Assembly: GCA_910574015.1 (NCBI GenBank)
Contig: CAJSYQ010000024.1
Span: 1-58,867, forward strand
From: Eubacteriaceae bacterium
Lineage (GTDB): Bacteria; Bacillota; Clostridia; Lachnospirales; Lachnospiraceae
Direction of reading: 5' to 3'
DNA length: 58,867 bases
Below, piece after piece: positions 1 to 9,883 of this stretch. Both the position numbers and the translations under genes were made by a program. Position 1 is the first letter of the stretch. Every line of letters starts with the position of its first letter. The notes under the pieces were generated by a model. That model searched no databases and was not told the DNA's origin. It saw nothing but the letters and a program-made list of their open reading frames with translations.

Positions 1-57
1 AATAATGTCAGACCGATGCCTAATCATTATACAGCTTAAACAATGAGAGGGAGAAGT

Positions 58-74
58 CCCAACTGGCTGTTGGG
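58..74 (+). other. Short hairpin in the folP leader
   Basis: CCCAAC (58-63) and GTTGGG (69-74) form a perfect 6-bp stem around a 5-nt loop. No U-run follows, so it is not a convincing terminator. The first 118 bases otherwise hold no gene I can identify; one frame runs open from base 1 to a TAA at 37-39 and could be the tail of an upstream gene. I looked for a tetrahydrofolate riboswitch because of the downstream folate genes and could not match one. Confidence 0.3.
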
Positions 75-118
75 TACTGAAACCCTACACTTATATATTA
101 GGAGGAGGTAAACGGACC

Positions 119-928
119 ATGAGGATTGGAACAAAGGAATTTCCGTCAGGAGGACGTACCTATATCATGGGAATACTGAATGTGACGCCGGATTCATTTT
201 CGGATGGGGGAAGTTATACCGACACTATGTCAGCGGTGGCGCAGGCTGACCGGATGATCGCAGAGGGAGCGGACCTTATCGATGTGGGGGGGGAGTCCAC
301 GAGACCAGGACATGTCCGGGTCAGTGAGGAGGAGGAGATCCGCCGTGTGGCACCAGTGATCCGGGAGCTGAAGAGACGGTTTGACGTGCCGGTATCCATT
401 GATACATATAAAAGTGCAGTGGCAGAGGCTGCCCTGGAGGCGGGGGCGGATATGCTCAATGATATATGGGGGTTTCGGGCCGATGAGAGAATGGCGGAAC
501 TGGCGGCGGAATACCATGTTCCGGTATGTCTGATGCATAACCGGGAGAATACGGAGTACAGAGATTTTGTCAGGGAAGTGCTGGAGGATCTCCGGGAATC
601 CGCTGCCATAGCAGAGCGCCACGGCATAGGAAGGGAGCGTATTATTCTGGATCCCGGTGTAGGCTTTGGCAAGACCTATGAGCAGAATCTTGTGATACTG
701 AATCATCTGGAGGATATTGTGGCGCTGGGATATCCGGTGCTGTTGGGAACCTCCCGTAAGAGTGTTATCGGAAACACGCTGGAGCTTCCGGTGACCCAGC
801 GGGAAGAGGGCACCATTGCCACCAGTGTGATAGGCGCGTTGAAGGGGTGTGAATATGTGCGCGTCCACGATGTGGAAAAAAATGCCCGGGCGCTGCGGAT
901 GACAGAGGCGGTTCTCCGGGCAGAATAA
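119..928 (+). CDS. folP: Dihydropteroate synthase
   Basis: Condenses p-aminobenzoate with 6-hydroxymethyl-dihydropterin diphosphate to give dihydropteroate in cytosolic folate synthesis; the family is the sulfonamide target. The 269-aa TIM-barrel length is normal. Visible signatures are NVTPDSFSDGG near residue 21, GGESTRPG near 57, SIDTYK near 93, a GFGKT motif and the phosphate-binding GTSRKS near the C-terminus. The ATG follows an AGGAGGAGG ribosome site. The gene abuts the bifunctional folB-folK gene and heads a folP-folBK-pheA cluster, so the next two folate steps are encoded alongside it. No folE is visible; it may lie upstream of the window. Confidence 0.96.
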   Translation: MRIGTKEFPSGGRTYIMGILNVTPDSFSDGGSYTDTMSAVAQADRMIAEGADLIDVGGESTRPGHVRVSEEEEIRRVAPVIRELKRRFDVPVSIDTYKSAVAEAALEAGADMLNDIWGFRADERMAELAAEYHVPVCLMHNRENTEYRDFVREVLEDLRESAAIAERHGIGRERIILDPGVGFGKTYEQNLVILNHLEDIVALGYPVLLGTSRKSVIGNTLELPVTQREEGTIATSVIGALKGCEYVRVHDVEKNARALRMTEAVLRAE

Positions 929-948
929 TGAGTAAAGGGGGATGCGGT

Positions 949-1773
949 ATGGATCAGATCCGGATTGAAAATCTGGAAGTATATGCTCATCATGGTGTGT
1001 TAAAGGAAGAAAATACGCTGGGGCAGAAGTTTCTTGTATCGCTGGTGCTCTATACGGATACGGCACAGGCAGGCAGAAGGGATGATCTGTCCTATTCGGT
1101 GAATTATGCCGATGTGGCTCATTTTGTGGAAAAACAGATGAAGGTGAGAAATTATAAGCTGATCGAGGCGGCGGCGGAGAATCTGGCAGAAGAAATCCTA
1201 TTGCAGTTTCCCCTTGTCAGCAGGGTCTGCATCGAGATACGGAAGCCATGGGCGCCCATCCTGCTTCCGCTGGATCATGTATCTGTACGGATCGTCCGGG
1301 GCTGGAGTAGTGTATATCTTTCTGTGGGATCGAATATGGGAGACAGGAAGGAAAATATAACCAATGCAGTACGGGCACTCCGTGAGGACAGACGCATACG
1401 AAACGTAATGGAATCAGAATTGATCCAAACGGAGCCTTATGGGTATACGCAGCAGGAAGATTTCCTGAATGGCGCTGTCTTTCTTGAGACGATGTACCAG
1501 CCGGGGGAGCTGCTGGTCCGGATCCATGAGATCGAGGCAGAGGGACACCGGGAGAGAAAGCTCCACTGGGGGCCCCGCACCATCGACCTGGATATACTTT
1601 TATATGGCCAGGAGCGGATCCAGACGGAGGATCTGGTGATTCCCCACAGGGAAATGCATTTACGGGATTTTGTCCTGAGACCGCTGGCGGAGATTGCTCC
1701 CTGGGTGGTACACCCTGTGTTTCACAAGACCATATATGAACTTTATCAGGAAAGAGGGGGACGGCAGGAATGA
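949..1773 (+). CDS. folBK: Bifunctional dihydroneopterin aldolase / HPPK
   Basis: Fusion of FolB (dihydroneopterin to 6-hydroxymethyl-dihydropterin) and FolK (pyrophosphorylation of that product), which together supply the FolP substrate. Residues about 1-118 are FolB, with the NLEVYAHHGV start and an AAENLAEEI segment. Residues about 120-274 are FolK, with YLSVGSNMGDR, a GPRTIDLDIL metal/ATP motif and a VIPHREMHLRDFVL end. A start at 928 would overlap the folP stop. I prefer the ATG at 949, which follows GGGGGA at good spacing and matches the usual FolB N-terminus. The 3' end overlaps pheA by 4 bases (ATGA), suggesting translational coupling. Confidence 0.93.
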   Translation: MDQIRIENLEVYAHHGVLKEENTLGQKFLVSLVLYTDTAQAGRRDDLSYSVNYADVAHFVEKQMKVRNYKLIEAAAENLAEEILLQFPLVSRVCIEIRKPWAPILLPLDHVSVRIVRGWSSVYLSVGSNMGDRKENITNAVRALREDRRIRNVMESELIQTEPYGYTQQEDFLNGAVFLETMYQPGELLVRIHEIEAEGHRERKLHWGPRTIDLDILLYGQERIQTEDLVIPHREMHLRDFVLRPLAEIAPWVVHPVFHKTIYELYQERGGRQE

Positions 1774-2897
1774 TAGATTTATCCGTATCAAGAGAGCGGA
1801 TCGACGAGATAGACAGTCAGATCGTGGCATTATTCGAGCAGAGAATGGCGGTGGCCAATGAGGTGGCCAAATATAAGATGGAGACCGGCAGGAAAGTATA
1901 TGACAGGCAGCGGGAGGAAGAGAAGCTGGAGTGCCTGTCTGCCATGTCCCACGGTGTGTTTAATGAACATGCCGTCAGGGAGCTTTTCAGTCAGATCATG
2001 TCCATCAGCAGAAAATACCAGTACGGTGTACTGCCCCACACCGAGGATGTCACGGATTTTGTCCGGGTAGACGGTATTGCGGCAGATTCCGATACAAAGG
2101 TATATTATTTTGGCGCTCCGGGTTCTCATACCCAGCAGGCCATGGAGAATTTCTTTGCGCCCCGGGTCCAGGGGATCAGCTGCCAGAGCTTTCAGGGAGT
2201 GATGGCGGCAGTGCAGGAGGGGGCGGCGGATTATGGCGTCCTTCCCATCGAGAATTCTTCTACCGGGGGCATTACGGCCAATTATGATCTCCTTCTGGAT
2301 TTTAGGAACGCCATCGTAGGGCAGTATGTGATGAAGATCGATCAGTGCCTGGTAGGGCTGCCGGGAGTTTCTCTCAAGGAGATCCGGCGGGTGTACTCTC
2401 ATCCCCAGGGACTCGCTCAGTGCAGTGTTTATATGAATGAACACCCGGATTATAATGGGATCGAATATGGCAGTACGGCTGCCGCGGCGCAGAAGGTGGC
2501 AGAGGATCAGGATCCCGCCCAGGCGGCCATTGCCAGCCGGCGGGCGGCGAAGGAATATGGCCTTGAGGTACTGGCAGAGGATATCCAGCAGGAGAAAAAT
2601 AACTGTACGCGGTTTATCGTCATCGGACCAAAGGAGATCTATACACCGGTGAGCAGCAAGCTGGCGATGTGCATAGAGCTTCCCCACAAGAGCGGAAGCC
2701 TGTACCGGATTCTTTCCCATTTTCTCTATAATGACCTGAATCTGACGCAGATTGAATCCCGTCCGATTCCGGGACGGAACTGGGAATATCGTTTCTTTGT
2801 GGATGTGGAGGGAAACCTCGATGATCCGGCGGTGCAGAATGCACTGCGTGGAATAAAGGAGGAAGCGGCGTTTATGAGAGTACTGGGGAACTTTTAG
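1770..2897 (+). CDS. pheA: P-protein: chorismate mutase / prephenate dehydratase
   Basis: Converts chorismate to prephenate and then to phenylpyruvate for phenylalanine synthesis. The 375 residues hold an AroQ-type mutase helix bundle (about 1-90, starting RIDEIDSQIVALFEQR), a prephenate dehydratase domain (about 105-285, with FGAPGSHTQ, PIENSSTGG and the TRFIVIG motif) and a C-terminal ACT domain (about 297-370, with the ESRP motif) that in this family gives feedback control by phenylalanine. It starts inside the folBK stop codon. Its pairing with folate genes makes sense because both routes draw on chorismate, though that link is inference. Confidence 0.95.
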   Translation: MIDLSVSRERIDEIDSQIVALFEQRMAVANEVAKYKMETGRKVYDRQREEEKLECLSAMSHGVFNEHAVRELFSQIMSISRKYQYGVLPHTEDVTDFVRVDGIAADSDTKVYYFGAPGSHTQQAMENFFAPRVQGISCQSFQGVMAAVQEGAADYGVLPIENSSTGGITANYDLLLDFRNAIVGQYVMKIDQCLVGLPGVSLKEIRRVYSHPQGLAQCSVYMNEHPDYNGIEYGSTAAAAQKVAEDQDPAQAAIASRRAAKEYGLEVLAEDIQQEKNNCTRFIVIGPKEIYTPVSSKLAMCIELPHKSGSLYRILSHFLYNDLNLTQIESRPIPGRNWEYRFFVDVEGNLDDPAVQNALRGIKEEAAFMRVLGNF

Positions 2898-3030
2898 GCA
2901 TTGTTCCGCGGCCGGACAGTTTTCACAGATTCACCACATTTTAATCACAAACCATTCAAAAAATTTACAGAATAAGCACACATTTTTTCCGTATGATAAG
3001 AACAAATCAAAGGAAAGGATGTGTGTTTTT

Positions 3031-4206
<1,176 letters not shown>

Positions 4207-4209
4207 CTT

Positions 4210-4237
4210 TTTTCACAATTTTGTGTTACACTATATT
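4210..4237 (+). promoter_or_regulatory. Putative sigma-A promoter for miaB with a small palindrome
   Basis: TTTTCA (4210-4215), a 16-bp spacer and TATATT (4232-4237) form a plausible promoter after the htrA stop. A palindrome CACAA-TT-TTGTG (4214-4225) overlaps the -35 and spacer and could be an operator. The -35 is a weak match, so confidence is modest. Confidence 0.35.
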
Positions 4238-4249
4238 TATCAATATCTG

Positions 4250-4298
4250 TCAGCAGGCCTGCCGGGACCGTGTTTATCACGGGCGGCGGGTCTGCTGA
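4250..4298 (+). terminator. Long GC-rich hairpin in the miaB leader
   Basis: TCAGCAG (4250-4256) pairs with CTGCTGA (4292-4298), and inner segments CTGCCG and CCGTG pair with CGGCGG and CACGG around a TTTAT loop. It lies downstream of the putative miaB promoter. A true U-run is missing (TCTTATGATTTTATT follows), so it may be a weak htrA terminator, an attenuator or a leader structure. Confidence 0.45.
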
Positions 4299-4324
4299 TC
4301 TTATGATTTTATTGGGAGGATATT

Positions 4325-5770
4325 ATGTTTGATCTTCAAAGACTGGAACTTGTGGACACAGAGGGAACGGTTCCGGCATCTGAGCCGGAACGACAGTATT
4401 ATTATATGAAGAAATGCCGCCAGTGGGCAGAACAGGAGAGGACCCGCACAGCGCGTCCCCTTACCATGTCGATCCAGACACTGGGCTGCCAGATGAATGC
4501 AAAGGATTCGGAGAAAATAACGGCGGTTCTTGCCTACATCGGTTATCAGGAGACGGAGGGACCGGCGGCAGATTTTGTCCTCTTCAATACCTGTACCGTG
4601 AGGGAGAATGCCAATATGAAAATATACGGCAGGCTCGGTTATCTGAAGAATCAGAAGAAAAAAAATACCCGGATGAAGATTGCACTCTGCGGCTGTATGA
4701 TGCAGGAGCCGGACGAGGTAGAGCGGGTCAGGAGAAGCTATCCCTTTGTGGATCTGGTATTCGGCACACATAATATATACCGGCTGGCAGAACTCCTGTA
4801 CCTGCAGATTTGTTCGGGACAGCCGGTAGTAGAGGTCTGGGAGGAGGCGGAGGGGATTGTCGAAGACCTTCCCGGCAGGCGTAAGTATCCTTTCAAGACC
4901 GGGGTAAATATTATGTTTGGCTGCAACAATTTCTGCAGCTACTGTATCGTTCCCTATGTCCGCGGACGGGAGCGGAGCCGTGAGCCGGGAGAGATCCTGG
5001 AAGAGATTCGGGGACTTGTAAAGGATGGCGTGACGGAGGTTATGCTTCTGGGACAGAATGTCAATTCTTATGGTAAGACACTGGCGGACAAGCTGTCCTT
5101 TGCGGAGCTTCTCCGTCAGGTTAATGAGATACCGGGTCTGCAGAGGATCCGCTTTATGACATCCCACCCAAAGGATCTGTCAGAGGAACTTATCGCGGCC
5201 ATGGCGGAATGCGGCAAGGTATGCCAGCATCTTCATCTTCCACTGCAGTCCGGCAGCACGGAAATCTTACGGAAGATGAACCGGAGATACACAAAGGAGG
5301 GGTATCTGGAACTGGTGTCCCGGATCCGCGAAAGAATGCCGGATATTTCACTGACTACGGATATTATCGTGGGCTTTCCGGGAGAGACGGAGGAAGATTT
5401 CCAGGAGACACTGGATGTGGTCCGCAGGGTCCGTTACGACAGTGCCTATACATTTATCTATTCAAAACGGACCGGCACCCCGGCGGCTGCCATGGAGGAT
5501 CAGGTGCCGGAGGCGGTTGTAAAGGACCGCTTCTCCCGTCTGCTGAAGGAGATACAGGGAATCTCCGCTGAGATCACGGACAGCCGGGTGGGGCAGACTC
5601 TGCCGGTGCTGCTGGAAGAGGTAAATGCACAGGATGAAGGATTGATCACAGGCCGGCTTTCCAATAATGCGGTGGTACACTGCAGGGCAGGGGCGGACCA
5701 GATCGGACAGATCCTTACTGTCAGGCTGACGGAGAGCAGGGGATTTTATTATATGGGCGAGATTGTATAA
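4325..5770 (+). CDS. miaB: tRNA-2-methylthio-N6-dimethylallyladenosine synthase
   Basis: Radical-SAM methylthiotransferase that converts i6A37 to ms2i6A37 in tRNAs reading UNN codons. An N-terminal domain carries the auxiliary-cluster cysteines (TLGCQMN, NTCTVREN, CGCMMQ). The radical-SAM cluster is CNNFCSYC (Cys200, Cys204, Cys207) followed by VPYVRGRERSR. The C-terminal 65 residues fit a TRAM RNA-binding domain. At 481 residues it has the roughly 60-residue N-terminal extension common in clostridial MiaB. A GGGAGG ribosome site precedes the ATG. In many Firmicutes mutS follows miaB; here a secreted lyase-like gene begins 17 bases downstream instead. Confidence 0.95.
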   Translation: MFDLQRLELVDTEGTVPASEPERQYYYMKKCRQWAEQERTRTARPLTMSIQTLGCQMNAKDSEKITAVLAYIGYQETEGPAADFVLFNTCTVRENANMKIYGRLGYLKNQKKKNTRMKIALCGCMMQEPDEVERVRRSYPFVDLVFGTHNIYRLAELLYLQICSGQPVVEVWEEAEGIVEDLPGRRKYPFKTGVNIMFGCNNFCSYCIVPYVRGRERSREPGEILEEIRGLVKDGVTEVMLLGQNVNSYGKTLADKLSFAELLRQVNEIPGLQRIRFMTSHPKDLSEELIAAMAECGKVCQHLHLPLQSGSTEILRKMNRRYTKEGYLELVSRIRERMPDISLTTDIIVGFPGETEEDFQETLDVVRRVRYDSAYTFIYSKRTGTPAAAMEDQVPEAVVKDRFSRLLKEIQGISAEITDSRVGQTLPVLLEEVNAQDEGLITGRLSNNAVVHCRAGADQIGQILTVRLTESRGFYYMGEIV

Positions 5771-5787
5771 AAGAGGAGGAAACAGAT

Positions 5788-8238
5788 ATGCGGAGAAGAA
5801 GAAGAGGAAGGGTTCTGGCGGCATGGTGCCTGATATTTGCCATACTGATGCCGGCGGCAGGAGGCGGCAGGAATCCTCAGACAGTGAAGGCGGCAGAGAC
5901 GGAGAGGGTGGCAGAAACCGGCAGTCAGAACTTTGTCCATCCGGGAATGATACATACCGCGGAGAGCTTTGCTGCCATCCGACAAAATATAGAAGAAGAG
6001 GTTCAGCCGAACCTGAATACATGGAATATGCTGCTGGGGGACGGATTTTCGGATGCCGGATGGAATCCTCGCCTTTTGGAAACAGTCGTAAGGGGCGGTA
6101 CCGGCAATAACTGTGCCCAGTTTTATATTGATATCCGGCGGGCCTACCAGACCGCCCTGATCTGGAATATCAACGGCAGCAGCCAGCATGGAGAAGCGGC
6201 ATGCCGGATCCTGAACGGCTGGTCAGGAAAGCTGAAGGCGGTGACAGGGAATGCAGACCGTTTTCTGGCATCGGGGATCTATGGATATGAGCTGGCGAAT
6301 GTGGCAGAGATCATGCGGGGGCATCCGTCTTTCGATATCGGAGCCATGAAAGAACTTCTTCTGACGGTATTTTATCCTATGAACGACAATTTCCTGAACC
6401 ATCATAACGATGCCCATATAGGCAATTACTGGGCGAACTGGGATCTGTGCAATATCGCGTCCATGATGTCCATCGGTATCTTTTGTGACAGAAGGGACAT
6501 CTATGAACAGGCGCTGACATATTATAAGACAGGGCTTGGAAACGGTTCCCTGTACAATGCGATGCCTTATGTATATGAAGACGGGACGGCACAGTGGCAG
6601 GAGTCCGGGCGGGACCAGGGACACACTACCTTCGGCATCGGTCTCTGCGAAGTGATCTGCGAGATGGCATGGAGCCAGGGGGACGATCTGTATGGCCTGT
6701 CCGGCAATCGCTTTTTGAAGGCAGCGGAATATGTGGCTAAGTACAATGGAGGACAGGATGTCCGTTACTCCCCTTATGAATGGCTGAAGGGGCAGAACGG
6801 TACAAGCCAGTGGCAGCCGGAAGTCAGTGCAGCGGGGCGCGGCAGTGTGCGTCCGGTGTACTCCATGGTATACAATCATTATGTCAACCGGAAAGGGCTG
6901 AAGGCTCCTGCACTGAAGGCCCTGCTGGATCCGGAGAGGGGAGAATATATTGAGGGACCACAGTCGAATGGAGACGAACTGGGCTGGCAGACACTGACCT
7001 TTGCCAACCTCAGCCGGCCCGCGGAAGATAAACCGATATCGGGTGATTTTGCCGACGGCACCTATCGGATCCGTTCCGTGATGACAGGAAAATCACTGGT
7101 TGAGACGGCAGAGGGTACACTGCGGTCTGCAGAGGCCGGCTCAAAGCCGGAGGAGTGGTGGATCCTGAAAAACAGGGGTGACGGGGAATACACGGTGACC
7201 AATGCCGTCACCGGGAAGGTTCTGCAGGTAGAGAATAACTATTATTCCTATGGTTCTGTGCTGGGAACGGGAGCCCGTACCGGCGGACTAAATCAGAATT
7301 TTGCCTTTGTCGGCAATGGGGATGGGAATTACCGCATCGTCCCCTCTGCCAGCTATCTTGTGCTGGCGCTGGAAGGGAATGGCCCGGCAGATGATACCCG
7401 GATCGTACAGTGGAGATACAATGCCGGGACCGGACAGAGATGGGTGTTGGAAAGGCTGCCAGGTCAGGGAGAAGAGCCGGCAGTACCTCCCGATACAAAG
7501 CCGACTGCTTCCCCGGACGCCAATCCGGAACCCTCGGTGTCCCCGGATATCAATGGGCCGGATCCGAAGGAGCAGGCGGCGAAGCTCAGGGACGCAAGGA
7601 AGAAGAACTGGATCAATACAGATGTATCCCTGATCCATCAGGAGATCACGGGGAGGAAGTCGGATCAGGACATTACAGGATCCCGATACAGCCCACTGCA
7701 GGCGGCGGCTGTCACAAGCACCAAAAGATCCCTTCGGCTTGCCTGGAAGAAAGTGGCGGGAGCGGATGGGTATCTTATCTATGGAAACCGCTGCGGAAAG
7801 AAAAATATTTGTGTAAAGGCAGGCGAGGTAAAAGGTTCTCGGAAAAATTTCCTCCATACCAAATTGAAAAAGGGCACCTATTATAAATATATCGTTGTGG
7901 CGTATAAGAAGGTAAAGGGAAAACGCGTCACACTAGCGGTCTCCAAGACGATCCATGCAGTGACTGCGGGGGGATCCTGTGGAAATGCCGGATCTGTCCG
8001 GGTCAGTAAAGACAGGATAACACTGAAAAGGGGCGCGAAATATAAGATCAGAAGCAAGGTGACTGTGAAGGCAAAGAAAAGCAGAAAGCACCGGGCCGTG
8101 GGTTTTGAGTCCGGCAATACGAAAGTGGCGGCAGTGACGGCAAAGGGAGTGGTAAGGGCAAAGAAAAAAGGAACCAGTACGATCTATGTATTCGCGCAGA
8201 ACGGCGTGTCGAAGAAGATAAAGGTGAAAGTAAGATAA
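5788..8238 (+). CDS. Secreted alginate-lyase-like protein with beta-trefoil and Ig-like domains
   Basis: An 816-residue exported protein, probably acting on an extracellular acidic polysaccharide. Basic start plus hydrophobic run (residues 1-32) is a signal peptide. Residues about 50-330 resemble the alpha/alpha-toroid of the alginate lyase superfamily, with an NYWANWD segment and GRDQGHTTFGIG near residues 272-283, a motif typical of that fold. Residues about 419-557 are a ricin-type beta-trefoil. A Pro/Asp linker (558-605), a Lys-rich fibronectin-III-like segment (637-727) and a Big_2-like Ig domain (731-816) follow, suggesting surface retention. An AGAGGAGG site precedes the ATG 17 bases after miaB. 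Substrate is unknown; the lyase call rests on motifs only. Confidence 0.72.
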   Translation: MRRRRRGRVLAAWCLIFAILMPAAGGGRNPQTVKAAETERVAETGSQNFVHPGMIHTAESFAAIRQNIEEEVQPNLNTWNMLLGDGFSDAGWNPRLLETVVRGGTGNNCAQFYIDIRRAYQTALIWNINGSSQHGEAACRILNGWSGKLKAVTGNADRFLASGIYGYELANVAEIMRGHPSFDIGAMKELLLTVFYPMNDNFLNHHNDAHIGNYWANWDLCNIASMMSIGIFCDRRDIYEQALTYYKTGLGNGSLYNAMPYVYEDGTAQWQESGRDQGHTTFGIGLCEVICEMAWSQGDDLYGLSGNRFLKAAEYVAKYNGGQDVRYSPYEWLKGQNGTSQWQPEVSAAGRGSVRPVYSMVYNHYVNRKGLKAPALKALLDPERGEYIEGPQSNGDELGWQTLTFANLSRPAEDKPISGDFADGTYRIRSVMTGKSLVETAEGTLRSAEAGSKPEEWWILKNRGDGEYTVTNAVTGKVLQVENNYYSYGSVLGTGARTGGLNQNFAFVGNGDGNYRIVPSASYLVLALEGNGPADDTRIVQWRYNAGTGQRWVLERLPGQGEEPAVPPDTKPTASPDANPEPSVSPDINGPDPKEQAAKLRDARKKNWINTDVSLIHQEITGRKSDQDITGSRYSPLQAAAVTSTKRSLRLAWKKVAGADGYLIYGNRCGKKNICVKAGEVKGSRKNFLHTKLKKGTYYKYIVVAYKKVKGKRVTLAVSKTIHAVTAGGSCGNAGSVRVSKDRITLKRGAKYKIRSKVTVKAKKSRKHRAVGFESGNTKVAAVTAKGVVRAKKKGTSTIYVFAQNGVSKKIKVKVR

Positions 8239-8260
8239 AAAGAGAAAAGGTTTTCGCTAG

Positions 8261-8294
8261 AAACCCCGGGCGGCGTAATAGAGCCCCCGGGGTT
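8261..8294. terminator. Bidirectional terminator between lyase-like gene and cyclophilin
   Basis: AAACCCCGGG (8261-8270) pairs with CCCGGGGTTTT (ending 8294). It reads as a hairpin with a U-rich tail on both strands and lies between two convergent genes ending at 8238 and 8317, as expected for a shared terminator. Confidence 0.85.
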
Positions 8295-8316
8295 TTGTTA
8301 TTTGAGAAATCTTTTT

Positions 8317-8841
8317 TCAGCTTTTTTCCGGTTCTGGATAGTCCTTTCCAAAGGTTTCTACGGTCACCTCTTTCATGACTACAGGTGCCAGCGGGGCATC
8401 GCTCCAGTCTGTGCCGCAGGACGCGAGCTTATCGACGATATCCATTCCTTCCGTGATCCTGCCGAAAGCCGCATAGGAACCGTCCAGGTGAGGGGAGTCC
8501 TTGTGCATAATGAAGAACTGGGAGCCGGCGGAATCCGGATCCTGTGCCCGGGCCATGGAGATCACGCCGGCACTGTGCTTCAGGGGGTTGTCAAATCCAT
8601 TGGACGAGAACTCGCCGGGGATGCAGTAGTCCGGGCCGCCGGTACCGTTGCCTGACGGATCGCCGCCCTGGATCATAAAACCTTCGATGATACGGTGGAA
8701 GGTAAGGCCGTTATAAAAGCCTTTTTTTACAAGGGAAATAAAATTATTGACTGTGTTGGGAGCGGTATCGGGGTATAGTTCCAGTTTCATTACATCACTA
8801 TTTTCCATCTCAATTGTTACGATAGGATTTTCATTTGTCAT
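8317..8841 (-). CDS. ppiB: Cyclophilin-type peptidyl-prolyl cis-trans isomerase
   Basis: Catalyses proline cis-trans isomerisation during folding. The 174-aa single-domain protein has the cyclophilin core: TFHRIIEGFMIQGGD, an HSAGVISMARAQDPDSAGSQFFI stretch (active-site Arg and Gln region) and HLDGSYAAFGRI. There is no signal peptide, so it is cytosolic. It is transcribed against its neighbours from its own promoter and shares the terminator at 8261-8294 with the lyase-like gene. Its upstream region is divergent with spoIIGA. Nothing odd in length or motifs. Confidence 0.94.
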   Translation of the reverse strand: MTNENPIVTIEMENSDVMKLELYPDTAPNTVNNFISLVKKGFYNGLTFHRIIEGFMIQGGDPSGNGTGGPDYCIPGEFSSNGFDNPLKHSAGVISMARAQDPDSAGSQFFIMHKDSPHLDGSYAAFGRITEGMDIVDKLASCGTDWSDAPLAPVVMKEVTVETFGKDYPEPEKS

Positions 8842-8925
8842 TTTTCGATTTTCCTTTCCATATTTTTATAAATTGTGTCATTGCCCGACAGTGTCAGCGC
8901 ATTTTTGCCGGCACCGCCGGGTATT

Positions 8926-8954
8926 ATTGTAAAAGATTTTCAGACATTATGCAA
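8926..8954 (-). promoter_or_regulatory. Putative sigma-A promoter of the cyclophilin gene
   Basis: Reading the minus strand, TTGCAT (8954-8949), a 17-bp spacer and TACAAT (8931-8926) make a good sigma-A promoter about 85 bases upstream of the start codon. The transcript leader carries a small GCCGG/CCGGC-type stem near 8908-8920. Confidence 0.6.
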
Positions 8955-8969
8955 GGGGAGAATGAATCC

Positions 8970-9045
8970 TGTCGAAACATACAGATAAAAATTGCGGTTT
9001 CTCACTGCCTGTTTGACAAAAACTGCAGGCTGTCCCTTATATAAT
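8970..9045 (+). promoter_or_regulatory. Putative Spo0A-activated spoIIG promoter
   Basis: TTGACA (9013-9018) and a perfect TATAAT (9040-9045) are separated by 21 bp, too long for ordinary sigma-A use. The B. subtilis spoIIG promoter is known for similar abnormal spacing rescued by Spo0A~P. An exact 0A box TGTCGAA lies at 8970-8976, and TTTGACAAA (9012-9020), a one-mismatch inverted 0A box, overlaps the -35. This fits activation of spoIIGA-sigE at the start of sporulation. Spo0A binding is inference from motif and arrangement. Confidence 0.65.
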
Positions 9046-9071
9046 AGCCTCATAAAAAGAAGGGATACAAA

Positions 9072-9863
9072 ATGAAGATTTATCTGGATGTTTTTTTTCT
9101 GGTTAATACAGGGATGAATTTTTCTGTCTTAGTCATGGAGAGTTTTTTCCAGAAGAATAGGATTCGTCTGCTGCGCCTTCTGGGGGCGGCAGCCCTCGGC
9201 GGTTTTCTGGTTACCTTATTCGTTATCTCCGGTATTCACCGGTTCCGGCTGCCGTCGCTTCTGGTCTACGCTGCCGGCAGTGCCGGGCTGGTCCGGTTTG
9301 CATTTGGCAGAACGACTGTGCGCACATGGGGAAGGAACTTCATTCTGTTCTATGTTACCTCTTTTCTTTTGTCCGGAGTTTTGCAATACATACAGAGCAT
9401 CACAAGGCTGCAGGGAAACCTGATACTGATCCTGTCGGGGACAGGAGCAGTACTTTATGCTGTATACCGTTTCCTTCCGGCTCTTCGGAGGGGTGAGAGA
9501 AAGAAAGCCCTGTATCTGCCGGTGCGCCTGCAGCATGGAGGAAAGAAGGTACAGGGCAGCGGACTTCTGGATACGGGTAATCATCTGACGGAGCCATTCA
9601 GCGGGAGACCGGTGGCGATCAGCGGGATGGATTTTGTAACACCTCTTTTTGCCGGGGAAGAACCACTTTTTCGTTATATTCCATATCATGCCATCGGGAC
9701 GGAGCACGGAACTCTTCGGGCGTTTCAGGCAGAATGCCTGGAACTGAGAGGGGAGGATGGGATGTGGAGCCGGATCGAAAGACCGTGGATCGCCATTAAT
9801 GATAACCCAGTTTCAGCGGATGGGGAGTATGAAATCATTCTTCATCCTGACTTAGTACATTGA
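9072..9863 (+). CDS. spoIIGA: Sigma-E processing peptidase SpoIIGA
   Basis: Membrane aspartic protease that removes the pro-peptide of sigma-E in the mother cell after a forespore signal. The N-terminal half (about residues 1-130) holds five hydrophobic helices. The C-terminal half has the aspartic-protease motif [14 protein letters not shown] with Asp167 as predicted catalytic residue and a VAISG segment. At 263 residues it is slightly short for the family. The start follows GAAGGGA and the stop overlaps the region just before sigE, its substrate. The Spo0A-type promoter upstream supports the assignment. Confidence 0.93.
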   Translation: MKIYLDVFFLVNTGMNFSVLVMESFFQKNRIRLLRLLGAAALGGFLVTLFVISGIHRFRLPSLLVYAAGSAGLVRFAFGRTTVRTWGRNFILFYVTSFLLSGVLQYIQSITRLQGNLILILSGTGAVLYAVYRFLPALRRGERKKALYLPVRLQHGGKKVQGSGLLDTGNHLTEPFSGRPVAISGMDFVTPLFAGEEPLFRYIPYHAIGTEHGTLRAFQAECLELRGEDGMWSRIERPWIAINDNPVSADGEYEIILHPDLVH

Positions 9864-9883
9864 AGATTAGGAGGATAATTGAT

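Noticed and set aside
1-118. Tetrahydrofolate or preQ1 riboswitch before folP
   Set aside because: Only a short hairpin is present; conserved core bases of these riboswitches were not found.
230-1066. 278-aa minus-strand open frame over folP
   Set aside because: Antisense shadow of a clear folate gene; composition is Pro/His/Arg-rich with no family and no ribosome site.
1830-2720. 296-aa minus-strand open frame over pheA
   Set aside because: Antisense shadow; the + strand encodes a complete P-protein with all motifs.
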